From NCBI GenBank assembly GCA_964518335.1, contig CAZFDT010000065.1, positions 1-28,702 on the forward strand: DNA of 28,702 nucleotides. The letters run 5' to 3'. Each line of letters opens with the position of its first letter. The first letter of the stretch is position 1. Below are positions 16,561 through 24,761 of the stretch, piece by piece. The notes beneath the pieces are model-generated. The model made no database searches, had not been told where the DNA came from, and saw only the letters and a program-made list of their open reading frames with translations. The DNA comes from CAZFDT01 sp964518335. GTDB lineage: Bacteria; Planctomycetota; Phycisphaerae; Phycisphaerales; Phycisphaeraceae. Made by a program: the position numbers and the translations under genes.

Positions 16561-16606
16561 GGCCAGACTATCGGCTATGAGTGACGGGCGGATCAAGCGA
16601 GTCTCG

Positions 16607-18466
16607 CTAGGCGCTGGGGCTGAGCTTGCGCGTCGGCGCCTCAAGCCCGCTGTCGGGCGGCGCCAGGTCGGCGGGTGGCGTGCCGGCGACCACCTCCGAC
16701 CAGTGCGGTCCATCCGGCACGGTGATGGGAGCAACACTGGTCTGCGTAGGCTCGAAGGCGAAGACGCGGGCCTCGCCCTGGCCCCAGGTCTCCTCGGGAA
16801 TCAGCCGCAGGGCCTGCGCCCGCACGTTCAGCGGCACGCGCACCAGTCGCTGATAGTTCTCGCCCTCGCGGAAGACAGTGGACCAGTGGCCCGACTCGTC
16901 CTGGGCGTCGAGGCGAAAGCGCTTGACCAGCGAGCCCGGCACGAGGCAGCGATTGCCCTTCTGCGGGTACGTGCAGGGCATGCGTTTTTCGTTGGCGAGG
17001 TTGCTGTCGAAGGTGAGGCGGGCCCCGCCGATCTGAACGGGCTGGGGCCAGCGATATTCGATGACGGCGTTGAGCGGGCCGGCCCAGGCGTGCGACTCCG
17101 ACGGCCGATCGCGGTCGATGCCGTCGAGGAGCACGGGGTCGGTCATGATGGCCGTGCGTGCGATCGGCGAGGCGGGACGTGCGACGCCGGGGAGCCAGCA
17201 GTCGTCGTCCATGAGCGTGTGCTGCAGTTGCCGAAGGCGCTCGCCGCTGGAAAGCGATCGAGGGCCGCAGCCGTGCCTGACGCACAGCGCCGCGGCCGTG
17301 CCCGCCGCCTGACCGAGGATCGCGCACGTCGCCATGACCCGCGTCGAGGAGAGGGCCGCGTGCGTTACGCTGATGTTCCGCCCCGCGAAGAGCAGGTTGG
17401 CGATGTTGCGCGAGTAAAGGCAGCGGTAGGGGATGCCGTAAGGCGACGGGGCGGGATGGAAGATCGTGGGCTGGCCGGGATACAGCAGCCCCGCCGGATG
17501 GTGGTCGTCCATCGACCAGCCGCCGTAGGCCACGACGTCATCGAACGCGCCGCCGGCCCGCACGTCGTTCTGCGTCAGCACGTGGTCGCCCACGTAGCGG
17601 CGGTTCTCCCGCTTGCCCGGCAGCGAGCCGATCCACTCGACGGCCCAGGTCTCGGCCTCGTCGCGCTGCGGGGCGTGGTTCTTGATGTAGTCCCACACGC
17701 CATAGACCGCGCGCATCAGCTCGTGGCGGATCGACTCGGCGTCGCGGATCGTGTCGTTGAGCCCACCCAACTCCATCCACCAGAAGTTGCTGGCTTTCAC
17801 GCCGCTGATGCGGTGGGGCAGGTCCTGAGGCCGGGTGAACTTATACGCCCAGCGCGGCGGGATGAACGGCTGCGGCTCGTCGGTGCGGCGAATCTGGATC
17901 AGCAGCGAGTTGCCCATCGTCCTGTCGTCGGCGGTCGCTGGCTGGATGTCCTCGCCGAACTCGTCGCGCGATTCGCGGCCGCGACGAGACTCGGCGGGGG
18001 TCACTGCAGCAAGAATGCTGTCGCCTGAGCAGTCGATGTACTGCCGCGCGTGGATCGTGTGCCACGTCTGACTGGTGAGCGTCCAGCAGGTGATGGTGAT
18101 GATGCGGTCGCCATCGACCTCGGCTCCGGTGCAGGTGGTGTTGAGCAGCGTGGTCAGCCCTGGCTGAAAGAACGCCTTGCCGTAAAGCACGCTGTCCCAG
18201 ATCGAGTAGTTGAGCCCGGCGTTGCGGTAGCAGTTTTCGAGCTGGATTTCCTCGAGGATGCCGGTTTCCTTATTGTGCTGGCCGTGGGCGCCGCAGATCC
18301 ACATGCGGATTTCGCTGGAGGCGTTGCCGCCGAGCACCGGACGGTCGTGGATCAGGCACGTCCGCGCACCGTGGCGGGCGCTGGCGATGGCGGCGCACAG
18401 CCCCGCCATTCCGCCGCCGATGACACAGACATCAAACTCGTGACGCTCGTGGTGCGGATCAGGCAT
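16607..18466 (-). CDS. FAD-dependent oxidoreductase with C-terminal beta domain
   Basis: 619 residues. The N-terminal FAD-binding motif is VIGGGMAGLCAAIASARHG (15-33), followed by PVLGGNASSEIRMW (43-56), a DCSGD motif, and the second FAD contact NLLFAGRNISVTHAALSSTRVM (around 355-375) with GQAAGTAAALC. This set matches the FAD_oxidored (PF12831) family, common in planctomycetes and often near carbohydrate genes; substrates are mostly unknown. From about residue 440, RWPQPVQIGGARLTFDS and later beta-strand-rich text suggest a galactose-binding-like sandwich. No signal peptide is seen. The start at 18466 overlaps the end of the upstream TPR/YggX gene by eight bases, implying coupled translation. 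Confidence 0.87.
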   Translation of the reverse strand: MPDPHHERHEFDVCVIGGGMAGLCAAIASARHGARTCLIHDRPVLGGNASSEIRMWICGAHGQHNKETGILEEIQLENCYRNAGLNYSIWDSVLYGKAFFQPGLTTLLNTTCTGAEVDGDRIITITCWTLTSQTWHTIHARQYIDCSGDSILAAVTPAESRRGRESRDEFGEDIQPATADDRTMGNSLLIQIRRTDEPQPFIPPRWAYKFTRPQDLPHRISGVKASNFWWMELGGLNDTIRDAESIRHELMRAVYGVWDYIKNHAPQRDEAETWAVEWIGSLPGKRENRRYVGDHVLTQNDVRAGGAFDDVVAYGGWSMDDHHPAGLLYPGQPTIFHPAPSPYGIPYRCLYSRNIANLLFAGRNISVTHAALSSTRVMATCAILGQAAGTAAALCVRHGCGPRSLSSGERLRQLQHTLMDDDCWLPGVARPASPIARTAIMTDPVLLDGIDRDRPSESHAWAGPLNAVIEYRWPQPVQIGGARLTFDSNLANEKRMPCTYPQKGNRCLVPGSLVKRFRLDAQDESGHWSTVFREGENYQRLVRVPLNVRAQALRLIPEETWGQGEARVFAFEPTQTSVAPITVPDGPHWSEVVAGTPPADLAPPDSGLEAPTRKLSPSA

Positions 18467-19112
18467 CTTGTCCGGCTTTCCGGGTGGGGGCGGCTTGTTG
18501 GTGGTCGTGCACGTCCTGCATAGTGAAGCCCAGCCACTCCATCATGTGCTGGTCGTACACGTCCTGGTGGGTAGGATTGGAAAAGTCCAGGCGGAGCTCA
18601 TTGATGACCTTGGTGCCCTGGGCGATCCAGTCGCGCCAGGTCTGCTGGCCGAAGTGGTCGAAGATGAACTGACCTAGCGGCCCTCGCATCGGTGGGTCGG
18701 GCAGACGGGGCTGCGGTTGGCCGGTGCGGCGGTCGATGATCTGGTCGACGCCGACCTCGACCTGCTGCGTGGCGACCTCGATCCGGGGCAGCGGCTTGCC
18801 GAGCTTTTCCAGCAGCGAACCGATCGCCCGCTGCGGCATGACATCGCCTCGGCCGGCGGCGATCTCGTAGCCCTTGACGAGCAGGTCCGCGGCCTCGTCG
18901 TGGCGGCCCAGCAGGATCAGCACCTGCCCCCGCAACTGGTAGGCCCGCGACTGGTCGGCGTTGAGTTCGAGGGTGCGGGCGAAGGCGCGATCGGCGTCGG
19001 CGTGACGGCCGGCATCCTTGTACGCGCTGCCGAGGCTGAACCACGCCATGTCGTTGTCCGGGTCAGCCTGGGTCATGTTCTCCCACTGGGCGATACGCAG
19101 GTCAATGTCCAT
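18459..19112 (-). CDS. TPR protein with C-terminal YggX-like (Fe(2+)-trafficking) domain
   Basis: 217 residues from the ATG at 19112. Residues ~5-90 are about two to three TPR units (AWFSLGSAYKDAGRHADADRAF, AYQLRGQVLILLGRHDEAADLL). After a linker, residues ~140-196 align with the YggX/oxidative-damage protection fold: LGQFIFDHFGQQTWRDWIAQ, then GTKVINELRLDFSNP and MMEWLGF, equivalent to LGKRIY..ISKEAW..W....T.LINE..L and the M..FLF end in YggX. YggX is a small stand-alone protein linked to iron supply and Fe-S cluster protection; its N-terminal cysteine has no counterpart, and the whole protein lacks cysteine. An eight-base overlap couples it to the FAD oxidoreductase. An upstream extension to 19160 is unlikely. 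Confidence 0.8.
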   Translation of the reverse strand: MDIDLRIAQWENMTQADPDNDMAWFSLGSAYKDAGRHADADRAFARTLELNADQSRAYQLRGQVLILLGRHDEAADLLVKGYEIAAGRGDVMPQRAIGSLLEKLGKPLPRIEVATQQVEVGVDQIIDRRTGQPQPRLPDPPMRGPLGQFIFDHFGQQTWRDWIAQGTKVINELRLDFSNPTHQDVYDQHMMEWLGFTMQDVHDHQQAAPTRKAGQDA

Positions 19113-19209
19113 GAGAGTAGTGTAGTCGCAGTGCGCGGGAGATGGGCAGGGGCCCGTCATGCGTCTCGTCGCGCTATTCTTGACGCGCCACTTCGTTTAA
19201 CATACCGCC

Positions 19210-19728
19210 ATGTCGCAAGCGCCCACCGCCCCCACGGCCACCGGGCACGCCAGCCGGTACGAGCCGCCCAGGAACACGCAGTTCAGCGTGTTCCTCGACA
19301 ACCGCGTGGGCAAAATGCTGGAGTTGCTCGAGGTCTTCGAGGGGCAGGCGATCACGCTGGCGGCGCTGGCGGTGTCGGACGCCGCCGATCACGCGGTAGT
19401 GCGGATCATCACCTCCAGCGAAGCGCTGGCGCGAAGGCTGCTGACCCGGGCCGAACTCCCGTTTTCCGAGATCGACGTGCTGGTCGTCGAGACCAACCCG
19501 GCCCAGACGTTTCACGATATCTGCATCGCTCTGCTGCACGCGGAAGTGAACATCCACTACGCCTATCCGCTGCTGGTGCAGCCGCGCGGTCGGCCGGCCA
19601 TCGTCCTTTACACCGACGACAACACCCTCGCCGGCACCCTGCTGCGCCGCAAGCTCTACACCCTGCTGGGCGAAAATGAACTTGGCGACAACCGCTCGCG
19701 GTCATCGCCGGACGAGCCGTCCAACTGA
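19210..19728 (+). CDS. Tandem ACT-domain protein
   Basis: 172 residues. ACT domain 1 spans about 23-88 (FSVFLDNRVGKMLELLEVFE, AALAVSDAADHAVVRIITS) and ACT domain 2 about 90-155 (VLVVETNPAQTFHDICIALLHAEVNIHYAYPLL). Such stand-alone two-ACT proteins probably bind amino acids and act as regulators or sensors; the ligand cannot be told from the sequence. The first ~20 residues are Pro/Thr/Ala-rich and the last ~15 polar, both probably disordered. The ATG at 19210 has no clear Shine-Dalgarno. It is divergent from the TPR/YggX gene and converges on the glycosyltransferase with an eight-base gap. Confidence 0.85.
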   Translation: MSQAPTAPTATGHASRYEPPRNTQFSVFLDNRVGKMLELLEVFEGQAITLAALAVSDAADHAVVRIITSSEALARRLLTRAELPFSEIDVLVVETNPAQTFHDICIALLHAEVNIHYAYPLLVQPRGRPAIVLYTDDNTLAGTLLRRKLYTLLGENELGDNRSRSSPDEPSN

Positions 19729-19736
19729 CCCCCGGC

Positions 19737-20975
19737 CTACAGCCGCTCCACGTCGTGGGTTCCTCTGAGCACATACCGCATCCCCCGCCACGTCATGGTG
19801 CGCCCGAACGCGGCGCGCAGGACGATCAGGGCGTGGAGCGTCATCCAGATGGGCGTCGCCCAGCGGTCCCACTGCAGCGATTGGCGCAGGTTGGCGATCG
19901 TGTCGTCGTCGAATGCCGCGCGAACGGCCGCGGCGCGATAGGCGGCCCGCGCCTGGTTGCCAATCCCGGTGACGAGCAGCGCCGCCGCGGCGACGGCGGC
20001 TGGAATCGCGCTGCACCACTGCACAAGCCACAGTCCCAGCGTTGCCCACGCCGCCAGCAGGCCCAGCACGTACAGCCATGTCACGCCCATCGCTCCGACG
20101 AACAGCCACGGTGCGTATACGCGCGTGATGAGGTATTGGCGGAAGGCAAAGTTGGCGAACGAAGCGCGGTCGAACGCCACGGGCGTGGGCACGAGGCAGC
20201 GGGCGACGAAGTATATGTCGCGGCCGGCCTGGCGACACATCGTCGAGACGACGTAGTCGTCGGTGAGCGCGCCGGTGAAGCGGCCGCGCAGGTCGTGCGC
20301 GATGGCGAAGGCGGCGCGCATGGCCATCGAGCCGCCCCATGCGTGATTGTGACGCTTACGGCTGCAGAGCGTGCAGGCGACCGACGAGTTGATGACCCCG
20401 GCCAGGCGCGACCATGCGGTGGCGCGAGGCTCGTCCTCGGGCACGAGCCAGCGGTAGCCCGTGGTCACGCCGGTCTGCTCGATCAGCAGGGGGCCGACCA
20501 TATTCGCCAGCCACTGGGGCCCGGGCACGGCGTCGCTGTCGGCGAAAACCCACACGTCGTCGAGGCCGGCGTCGGGCGCCAGGCGATTCATGGCGGCGAT
20601 CTGGTTGTGCAGTTTCTGGCCCTGGCGCGGACCCGCCTCGCCGGCGACGAGGATCTGCGCCGTCCGGTGCGGATGGCGTGCGACGGCCTGCTGCAGGGAG
20701 CGATAGGCCGGGTCCCGTTCGGCATCGACCACGAGCACGAGGCGATAATCGGGATAGTCCTGGTTGAAAAGCCGGTCCAGCGCCGCAGCGAGCCGCGGCT
20801 CCGTGCCCTTGAACGGCATGATGACGACGACCGGGGGACGATGCACGGCCTGTCGCGGACGCGGGGCATGGCGGAGCTTGCCCAGCAGCCTGCGCGCCTG
20901 CAGGGCGCAGAGTACCGCCTGCGTCGCCCAGACCGTGAGCAAGACGATCAGCGCGATGTTCACAGGCGCGGGCAT
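19737..20975 (-). CDS. Membrane glycosyltransferase, GT21/ceramide-glucosyltransferase-like
   Basis: 412 residues: N-terminal transmembrane helix (about 5-27), cytosolic GT-A domain (about 47-270), then C-terminal helices (about 291-345 and 370-395). Motifs match the GT21 scheme: VVIMPFKGTEP (50-60), LVVDAERDP (81-89, D84), the DxD region VFADSDAVPGPQWL (143-156), GGSMAMR (214-220) and LTDDYVVS (237-244). In the place of the (Q/R)xxRW motif there is FRQYLITRVY (278-287), without the tryptophan. The family transfers a sugar from a nucleotide donor to a lipid; bacterial relatives act on ceramide or hopanoids. The gene starts three bases after the gpmI stop, so the two are probably cotranscribed. 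Confidence 0.85.
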   Translation of the reverse strand: MPAPVNIALIVLLTVWATQAVLCALQARRLLGKLRHAPRPRQAVHRPPVVVIMPFKGTEPRLAAALDRLFNQDYPDYRLVLVVDAERDPAYRSLQQAVARHPHRTAQILVAGEAGPRQGQKLHNQIAAMNRLAPDAGLDDVWVFADSDAVPGPQWLANMVGPLLIEQTGVTTGYRWLVPEDEPRATAWSRLAGVINSSVACTLCSRKRHNHAWGGSMAMRAAFAIAHDLRGRFTGALTDDYVVSTMCRQAGRDIYFVARCLVPTPVAFDRASFANFAFRQYLITRVYAPWLFVGAMGVTWLYVLGLLAAWATLGLWLVQWCSAIPAAVAAAALLVTGIGNQARAAYRAAAVRAAFDDDTIANLRQSLQWDRWATPIWMTLHALIVLRAAFGRTMTWRGMRYVLRGTHDVERL

Positions 20976-20978
20976 GGC

Positions 20979-22619
20979 TTACTGCAGCAGTGATGTGCCG
21001 TCCATCGCCGCGGGCTTGTCCAGGCCCATAAGCTCAAGGGCGGTGGGCATGATGTCAGCGAGCCGGCCGCCTTCACGCAGCTTGACATCTTGACCAGCAA
21101 GTGACGGATCGACCACGATGCACTCGACGTCGTAGGTCGTGTGGGCGGTGTGCGGGGCGTTGGTCGTGGGGTCAAACATCTGCTCGGCGTTGCCATGGTC
21201 GGCGGTGACGATGAGCTTGCCCCCCTTGGCGGTGACGGCATCGACGATCTGACCGACGCACAGGTCCACGGTTTCGACGGCCTTGATCGCCGCGTCGAGC
21301 TTGCCCGTGTGGCCGACCATGTCGCCGTTGGCGAAATTAACGAAGATGAAGTCTTCGCCGTCGGCCGCGTGGACCCGATCCAACACGATCTTCATGATCT
21401 CCGGGGCGCTCATCTCCGGCTGCAGATCGTACGTGGCGACCTGCGGCGACTGGGCCATCTGCCGACGTTCTCCCGGAAAGGGCTCCTCGCGGTAGTCGTT
21501 AAAGAAGAACGTCACGTGCGGGAACTTCTCCGTTTCGGCACAGCGGAACTGCGTGAGCCCGAGTTTACTGAGGTACTCGCCGCCGATGTCGGACATCTTC
21601 GGTGGCTTGGGGTAGGCCACGCGCAGGTTGGGGAACGCGGCGAAGCTCTCGTCGTAGGCGGTCATGCAGACGTAATGGAGCTTGAGCTGCGGGCCGCGGT
21701 CGAAGCCCATGACGCCGCTGTCGGGCGAGGGCTTGACGTTGCCGAAGAAGTCCGGTTGCATGAACGCGCGGGTGAGTTCGCGCGGGCGGTCGCCGCGGTA
21801 GTTGTAGAAGATGACTGTGTCGCCGTCGGCGATTCGGCCTCCGGAAGTGTTGCCATCGGGTGCGATGATGCGGGGGGTGATGAACTCGTCGCCGTTTTGC
21901 GAGTCATTGACGGGGTGGTCGTAGTAGTCCTGCATCGCTTCAGACAAGGTCCGGAAGTGTCGCAGTCCAGACGCACGCCCGGTGAGCAGGTCGTAGGCTT
22001 TTTGCACGCGTTCCCAGCGGTTGTCGCGGTCCATGGCGTAATAGCGGCCGACGATCGAGGCGATGCGGCCGACGCCCAGTTCCTTGCACTTGGCCTCGAC
22101 CTGGGCGAGGAAGTCCTTGCCGGTGTAGGGGCCACTGTCGCGACCATCGGTGAACAGGTGAAGCAGGACGCGATCCGGGGGCATGCCCTGGCGCCTGCAC
22201 AGTTCGAGGCATCCGTAAAGGTGGCCCAGCAGGCCGTGAACGCCCACGTCGCTGCCGATGCCCAGCAGATGCACGCTTCGGCCCGCGAGCTTGGCAGCCT
22301 GGACGGCTCCGACCAGGGCTTCGTTCTCGAAAAACTCGCCCTTGCGGATCGCCACCGTGATGCGCACCGACTCCTGATACACCACCCGCCCGGCGCCGAT
22401 GTTCTGGTGACCCACCTCGCTGTTGCCCATCGTGCCCTCGGGCAGGCCCACGTCCTCGCCGCTGGTGTGGATCAGCGTCCAGGGATACCGGGCAAGCAAC
22501 GCGTCGCAGCGCGGCGTCCTGGCGAGCTTGACGGCGTTGAACAGGTCGTGCTCGGGATTGGGGTTGCGGCCCCAGCCGTCTCGAACGATCACCACCACGG
22601 GTTTGGGACGAACTGCCAT
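20979..22619 (-). CDS. gpmI: 2,3-bisphosphoglycerate-independent phosphoglycerate mutase
   Basis: 546 residues, somewhat longer than the usual ~510. Interconverts 3- and 2-phosphoglycerate in glycolysis through a phosphoserine. The nucleophile is Ser67 in GTMGNSEVGHQNIGAGR; Asp14 in VRDGWGRN, HLFTDGRD, GRYYAMDRDNRW, FYNYRGDRPRELT, the metal-binding NFANGDMVGHTG and VTADHGNAEQM are all canonical for the Mn-dependent alkaline-phosphatase-fold enzyme. AGGAG lies about ten bases before the ATG at 22619. A promoter candidate is at 22652-22680, shared with the divergent zinc-ribbon gene region. Confidence 0.97.
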   Translation of the reverse strand: MAVRPKPVVVIVRDGWGRNPNPEHDLFNAVKLARTPRCDALLARYPWTLIHTSGEDVGLPEGTMGNSEVGHQNIGAGRVVYQESVRITVAIRKGEFFENEALVGAVQAAKLAGRSVHLLGIGSDVGVHGLLGHLYGCLELCRRQGMPPDRVLLHLFTDGRDSGPYTGKDFLAQVEAKCKELGVGRIASIVGRYYAMDRDNRWERVQKAYDLLTGRASGLRHFRTLSEAMQDYYDHPVNDSQNGDEFITPRIIAPDGNTSGGRIADGDTVIFYNYRGDRPRELTRAFMQPDFFGNVKPSPDSGVMGFDRGPQLKLHYVCMTAYDESFAAFPNLRVAYPKPPKMSDIGGEYLSKLGLTQFRCAETEKFPHVTFFFNDYREEPFPGERRQMAQSPQVATYDLQPEMSAPEIMKIVLDRVHAADGEDFIFVNFANGDMVGHTGKLDAAIKAVETVDLCVGQIVDAVTAKGGKLIVTADHGNAEQMFDPTTNAPHTAHTTYDVECIVVDPSLAGQDVKLREGGRLADIMPTALELMGLDKPAAMDGTSLLQ

Positions 22620-22651
22620 CGTCGGGTTGCTCCTGGTTCCGTCGTGCCGCG

Positions 22652-22680
22652 ATTGTAGGGTTGCGGTAGCATTCCGTCAT
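22652..22680 (-). promoter_or_regulatory. Promoter candidate for gpmI
   Basis: On the minus strand ATGACG (22680-22675), a 17-base spacer and TACAAT (22657-22652), about 32 bases before the gpmI start. The -35 overlaps the first codon of the divergent gene at 22679. Confidence 0.4.
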
Positions 22681-23014
22681 GCCGGCCATCAGCAACGAGC
22701 ATTGCGGCAAATGCGGCTACGACCTGACGGGGCTACCCATCACCGGCCGCTGCCCCGAGTGCGGCCACGCCTACGACCTGCCCAGTCGTCACGGCATTCG
22801 CGTCCCCGAATCCTTCTCTCAACGCAGCGATCGCCTGGCGGCACGCCTGCGAACCATCGCCTGGCTCGTCGCCGCTGTGCTGTGCCTGTCCTGCGGCGGT
22901 CTGCTCTCACTCGTGGTGCCCAACCCCGCCACCGCATTTCTCCTGGGCGCGATTCTCGCCGGCATCTGCGCCCTGGCCGCCGTCACCAGCTATCTGTACG
23001 AGCGGGAGGAGTGA
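22679..23014 (+). CDS. Zinc-ribbon membrane protein (CGYDLxGL type)
   Basis: 111 residues. An N-terminal zinc ribbon with CGKCGYDLTGL (9-19) and CPECGHAYDL (25-34) gives four cysteines, followed by two transmembrane helices (about 60-84 and 85-106). The CGYDLxGL...CPECG signature is frequent in short planctomycete membrane proteins of unknown role. No good Shine-Dalgarno precedes the ATG and the divergent gpmI promoter overlaps it, so translation may start near the 5' end of the mRNA. Inference only: a small envelope or membrane-complex component. Confidence 0.75.
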   Translation: MPAISNEHCGKCGYDLTGLPITGRCPECGHAYDLPSRHGIRVPESFSQRSDRLAARLRTIAWLVAAVLCLSCGGLLSLVVPNPATAFLLGAILAGICALAAVTSYLYEREE

Positions 23015-23018
23015 AAGT

Positions 23019-23054
23019 GGGGCTTTCTCGACGGGGCTGAGTCTTCGAAGCCCC
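23019..23054 (+). other. Hairpin after the zinc-ribbon gene
   Basis: GGGGCTT (23019-23025) and AAGCCCC (23048-23054) form a 7-bp inverted repeat five bases beyond the stop codon at 23014. A second one, CCGGACC (23086-23092) with GGTCCGG (23107-23113), follows. Neither has a T-run; they could stabilise the mRNA 3' end or act as weak terminators. Confidence 0.35.
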
Positions 23055-23153
23055 GGATAGCCGCCGTGTGTGACGACCATGGAATCCGGACCTTCGGCAG
23101 ACCTCCGGTCCGGCGTGGGAGCCCCTGTACGCTCACCTTCCATGCTTCCCCGT

Positions 23154-23159
23154 TATACT
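23154..23159 (+). promoter_or_regulatory. -10-like element upstream of the DUF3568 gene
   Basis: TATACT 30 bases before the start at 23189. No recognisable -35 at the right spacing. Confidence 0.35.
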
Positions 23160-23188
23160 GTCGGCGGTCTGCGAAAGGGATGACAACG

Positions 23189-23557
23189 ATGATACGCGCT
23201 TATGCTGCAGTGGTCCTGATGATGCTCGGATTGGCCCTGGCCGGGTGCAAGGGGCCCGAGGAGGGCACGACCTACATGAGCGGCAACTTCGGCGGCGTGC
23301 TCACCACGTCGCTGCCCCAGGCGCTCGAGGCCACCATCGATGCGCTCGAGGACCTGAAGATGACCGTCAACCACAAAGAGATCGACCCGGACCAGACCGA
23401 GGCCAAGGTCGTGGCGCGGTCGGACCAGAACGTGCGTTGCGCCGTGGAGCTTTACGCAGCCGGCGAAGGCAGTACGAAGGTGAACATCCGCGTGGGTTTG
23501 AGCGGCGACAGGGACTACAGCCACGCGCTCTTCCGCAAGATCCGCTCCAAGATCTGA
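23189..23557 (+). CDS. DUF3568-family lipoprotein
   Basis: 122 residues. A lipoprotein signal (residues 1-19, MIRAYAAVVLMMLGLALAGC with the lipobox LAGC and cysteine at 20) is followed by a single DUF3568-like domain: YMSGNFGGVLTTSLPQALEA, ALEDLKMTVNHKE, then strands ending in STKVNIRVGLSGD and a final helix. The family is small, exported and of unknown function. The ATG at 23189 is preferred because AAGGGA lies eight bases upstream; the ATG at 23180 has its purine stretch too close. The next gene, DUF1802, begins 36 bases downstream. Confidence 0.82.
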   Translation: MIRAYAAVVLMMLGLALAGCKGPEEGTTYMSGNFGGVLTTSLPQALEATIDALEDLKMTVNHKEIDPDQTEAKVVARSDQNVRCAVELYAAGEGSTKVNIRVGLSGDRDYSHALFRKIRSKI

Positions 23558-23593
23558 CGCCGCAACCCCCGTCGCACCCCGACGGTCGCACGC

Positions 23594-24154
23594 ATGCTCG
23601 ACGTCGCACTCAAGGAATGGGCGGTCGTCTGCGATCTGCTGTTGGCAGGTCGCCTGGCGATGTTGCTGCGCAAGGGGGGCATCCACGAGTCGAAGGGCCC
23701 GGGCGTGTTCGAGCTGGAGCACCCGCGTTTTGCGTTCTATCGCACTTGGGCGCACCAGCAGGCAGACATGCTCAAGCCCTCCTGTCGCGCCGGCGTCGAG
23801 CCCCGCAGTGAGCCGACGACGATCACGATCGACGGCATGGGCGATGCGGCGCGCATCTGGCGCGTTCCATCACGCGACGCGGTGGACCTGCTCGACGATC
23901 TGCACTGCTGGTCGCCGCGCCAGATCGACATGCGGTTCGACTATAAGCCGCAGCGGCCGTTGTATCTGCTGGCGGTGCGGGCGTATCGCCTGTCGTCGCC
24001 GCGAACGATCGCCAATCACGCGGAGTATGCCGGCTGCCGCAGTTGGGTCCCGCTGCGCCCTGGTGACGAAGTGGACCCCGCCGCTGCCGCGCCGGTGATC
24101 GACGACGCGACCTTTGCCGCTCTCCTGGCACGCATGGATCGGGCGATGCGTTGA
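23594..24154 (+). CDS. DUF1802-family protein
   Basis: 186 residues. The start ALKEWAVVCDLLLAGRLAMLLRKGGIHE (5-32) and EHPRFAFYRTWAHQQADMLKP (42-62) are the characteristic DUF1802 text; YLLAVRAYRLSSP (116-128) and CRSWVPL follow. The family is cytosolic, found in cyanobacteria, Firmicutes and planctomycetes, with no known activity. The length is normal. It may be cotranscribed with the DUF3568 lipoprotein. It converges with the acetyltransferase gene, the two stops being 14 bases apart. Confidence 0.85.
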   Translation: MLDVALKEWAVVCDLLLAGRLAMLLRKGGIHESKGPGVFELEHPRFAFYRTWAHQQADMLKPSCRAGVEPRSEPTTITIDGMGDAARIWRVPSRDAVDLLDDLHCWSPRQIDMRFDYKPQRPLYLLAVRAYRLSSPRTIANHAEYAGCRSWVPLRPGDEVDPAAAAPVIDDATFAALLARMDRAMR

Positions 24155-24168
24155 CCCCGGGCGGCGCT

Positions 24169-24708
24169 TCAGGGATGGGCCTGCTGCTCGGGCTTGCGGT
24201 ACAGATCCACGTAGAACTCCAGCACCTCTTTGCCCTGCGTGTTCTTGGTGCGCGTGTGTTGAAATCCCGCGCGGTCCAGCAGCTTGATGGCGTCCGACTG
24301 CGTGTTCAGCCGCGTGTCGAGCACGATCTTGAGGAACCCGTGCCTCTTGCAGTGGGCCAGCGCCATGTCCAACAGCGCCGAGGCGATGGGCAGGTGCTGG
24401 TGCTCCGGCGCCACGCGCAGGCGACGCACCTCCGCCAGATGGTGGTCCTCCTTGGCGACGCCGATCATGCCCACCACGTGCCCGTCGAGTTCGGCGACCC
24501 AGAAATGATTACCCTCCTCGCTGAGATAGGCTTCCTGCACATTATCCACGTCCGCGCCGGTGTCGTTGGGGGCGATCTGGCCCGCCAGCAGGCCGTGGTC
24601 GTACAGGTGCAGGACCGTCGGCTGGTCCTGAACGTGGTAGGTTCGCACCTTCAGGCGATGAGCCAGATCGTGGGCGTGAGCGTGACCGTGATCGTGAGCG
24701 CCGGACAT
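24169..24708 (-). CDS. GNAT-family acetyltransferase with His-rich N-terminus
   Basis: 179 residues from the ATG at 24708. Residues 4-17 are histidine-rich (AHDHGHAHAHDLAH, six His), a possible metal-binding tail. The GNAT fold follows: HFWVAELDGHVVGMIGV (68-84), VRRLRVAPEHQHLPIASALL (94-112), then HCKRHGFLKIVLDT and AIKLLDRAGF (140-149), all in the expected order. The acetyl-CoA loop Q/R-x-x-G-x-G/A reads Q104-H-L-P107-I-A109, so the glycine is proline. The substrate is unknown. A GTG at 24717 would add three residues and is less likely. Confidence 0.83.
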   Translation of the reverse strand: MSGAHDHGHAHAHDLAHRLKVRTYHVQDQPTVLHLYDHGLLAGQIAPNDTGADVDNVQEAYLSEEGNHFWVAELDGHVVGMIGVAKEDHHLAEVRRLRVAPEHQHLPIASALLDMALAHCKRHGFLKIVLDTRLNTQSDAIKLLDRAGFQHTRTKNTQGKEVLEFYVDLYRKPEQQAHP

Positions 24709-24761
24709 TGGCAACACTCGTCGAGCGCGACGCTACGCGGCGCCGCAGTAGGCATAGCTTA

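Noticed and set aside
19180..19203. TTGACG and TAACAT upstream of the ACT gene as a promoter
   Set aside because: The spacer is only 12 bases, too short for a sigma-70 promoter.
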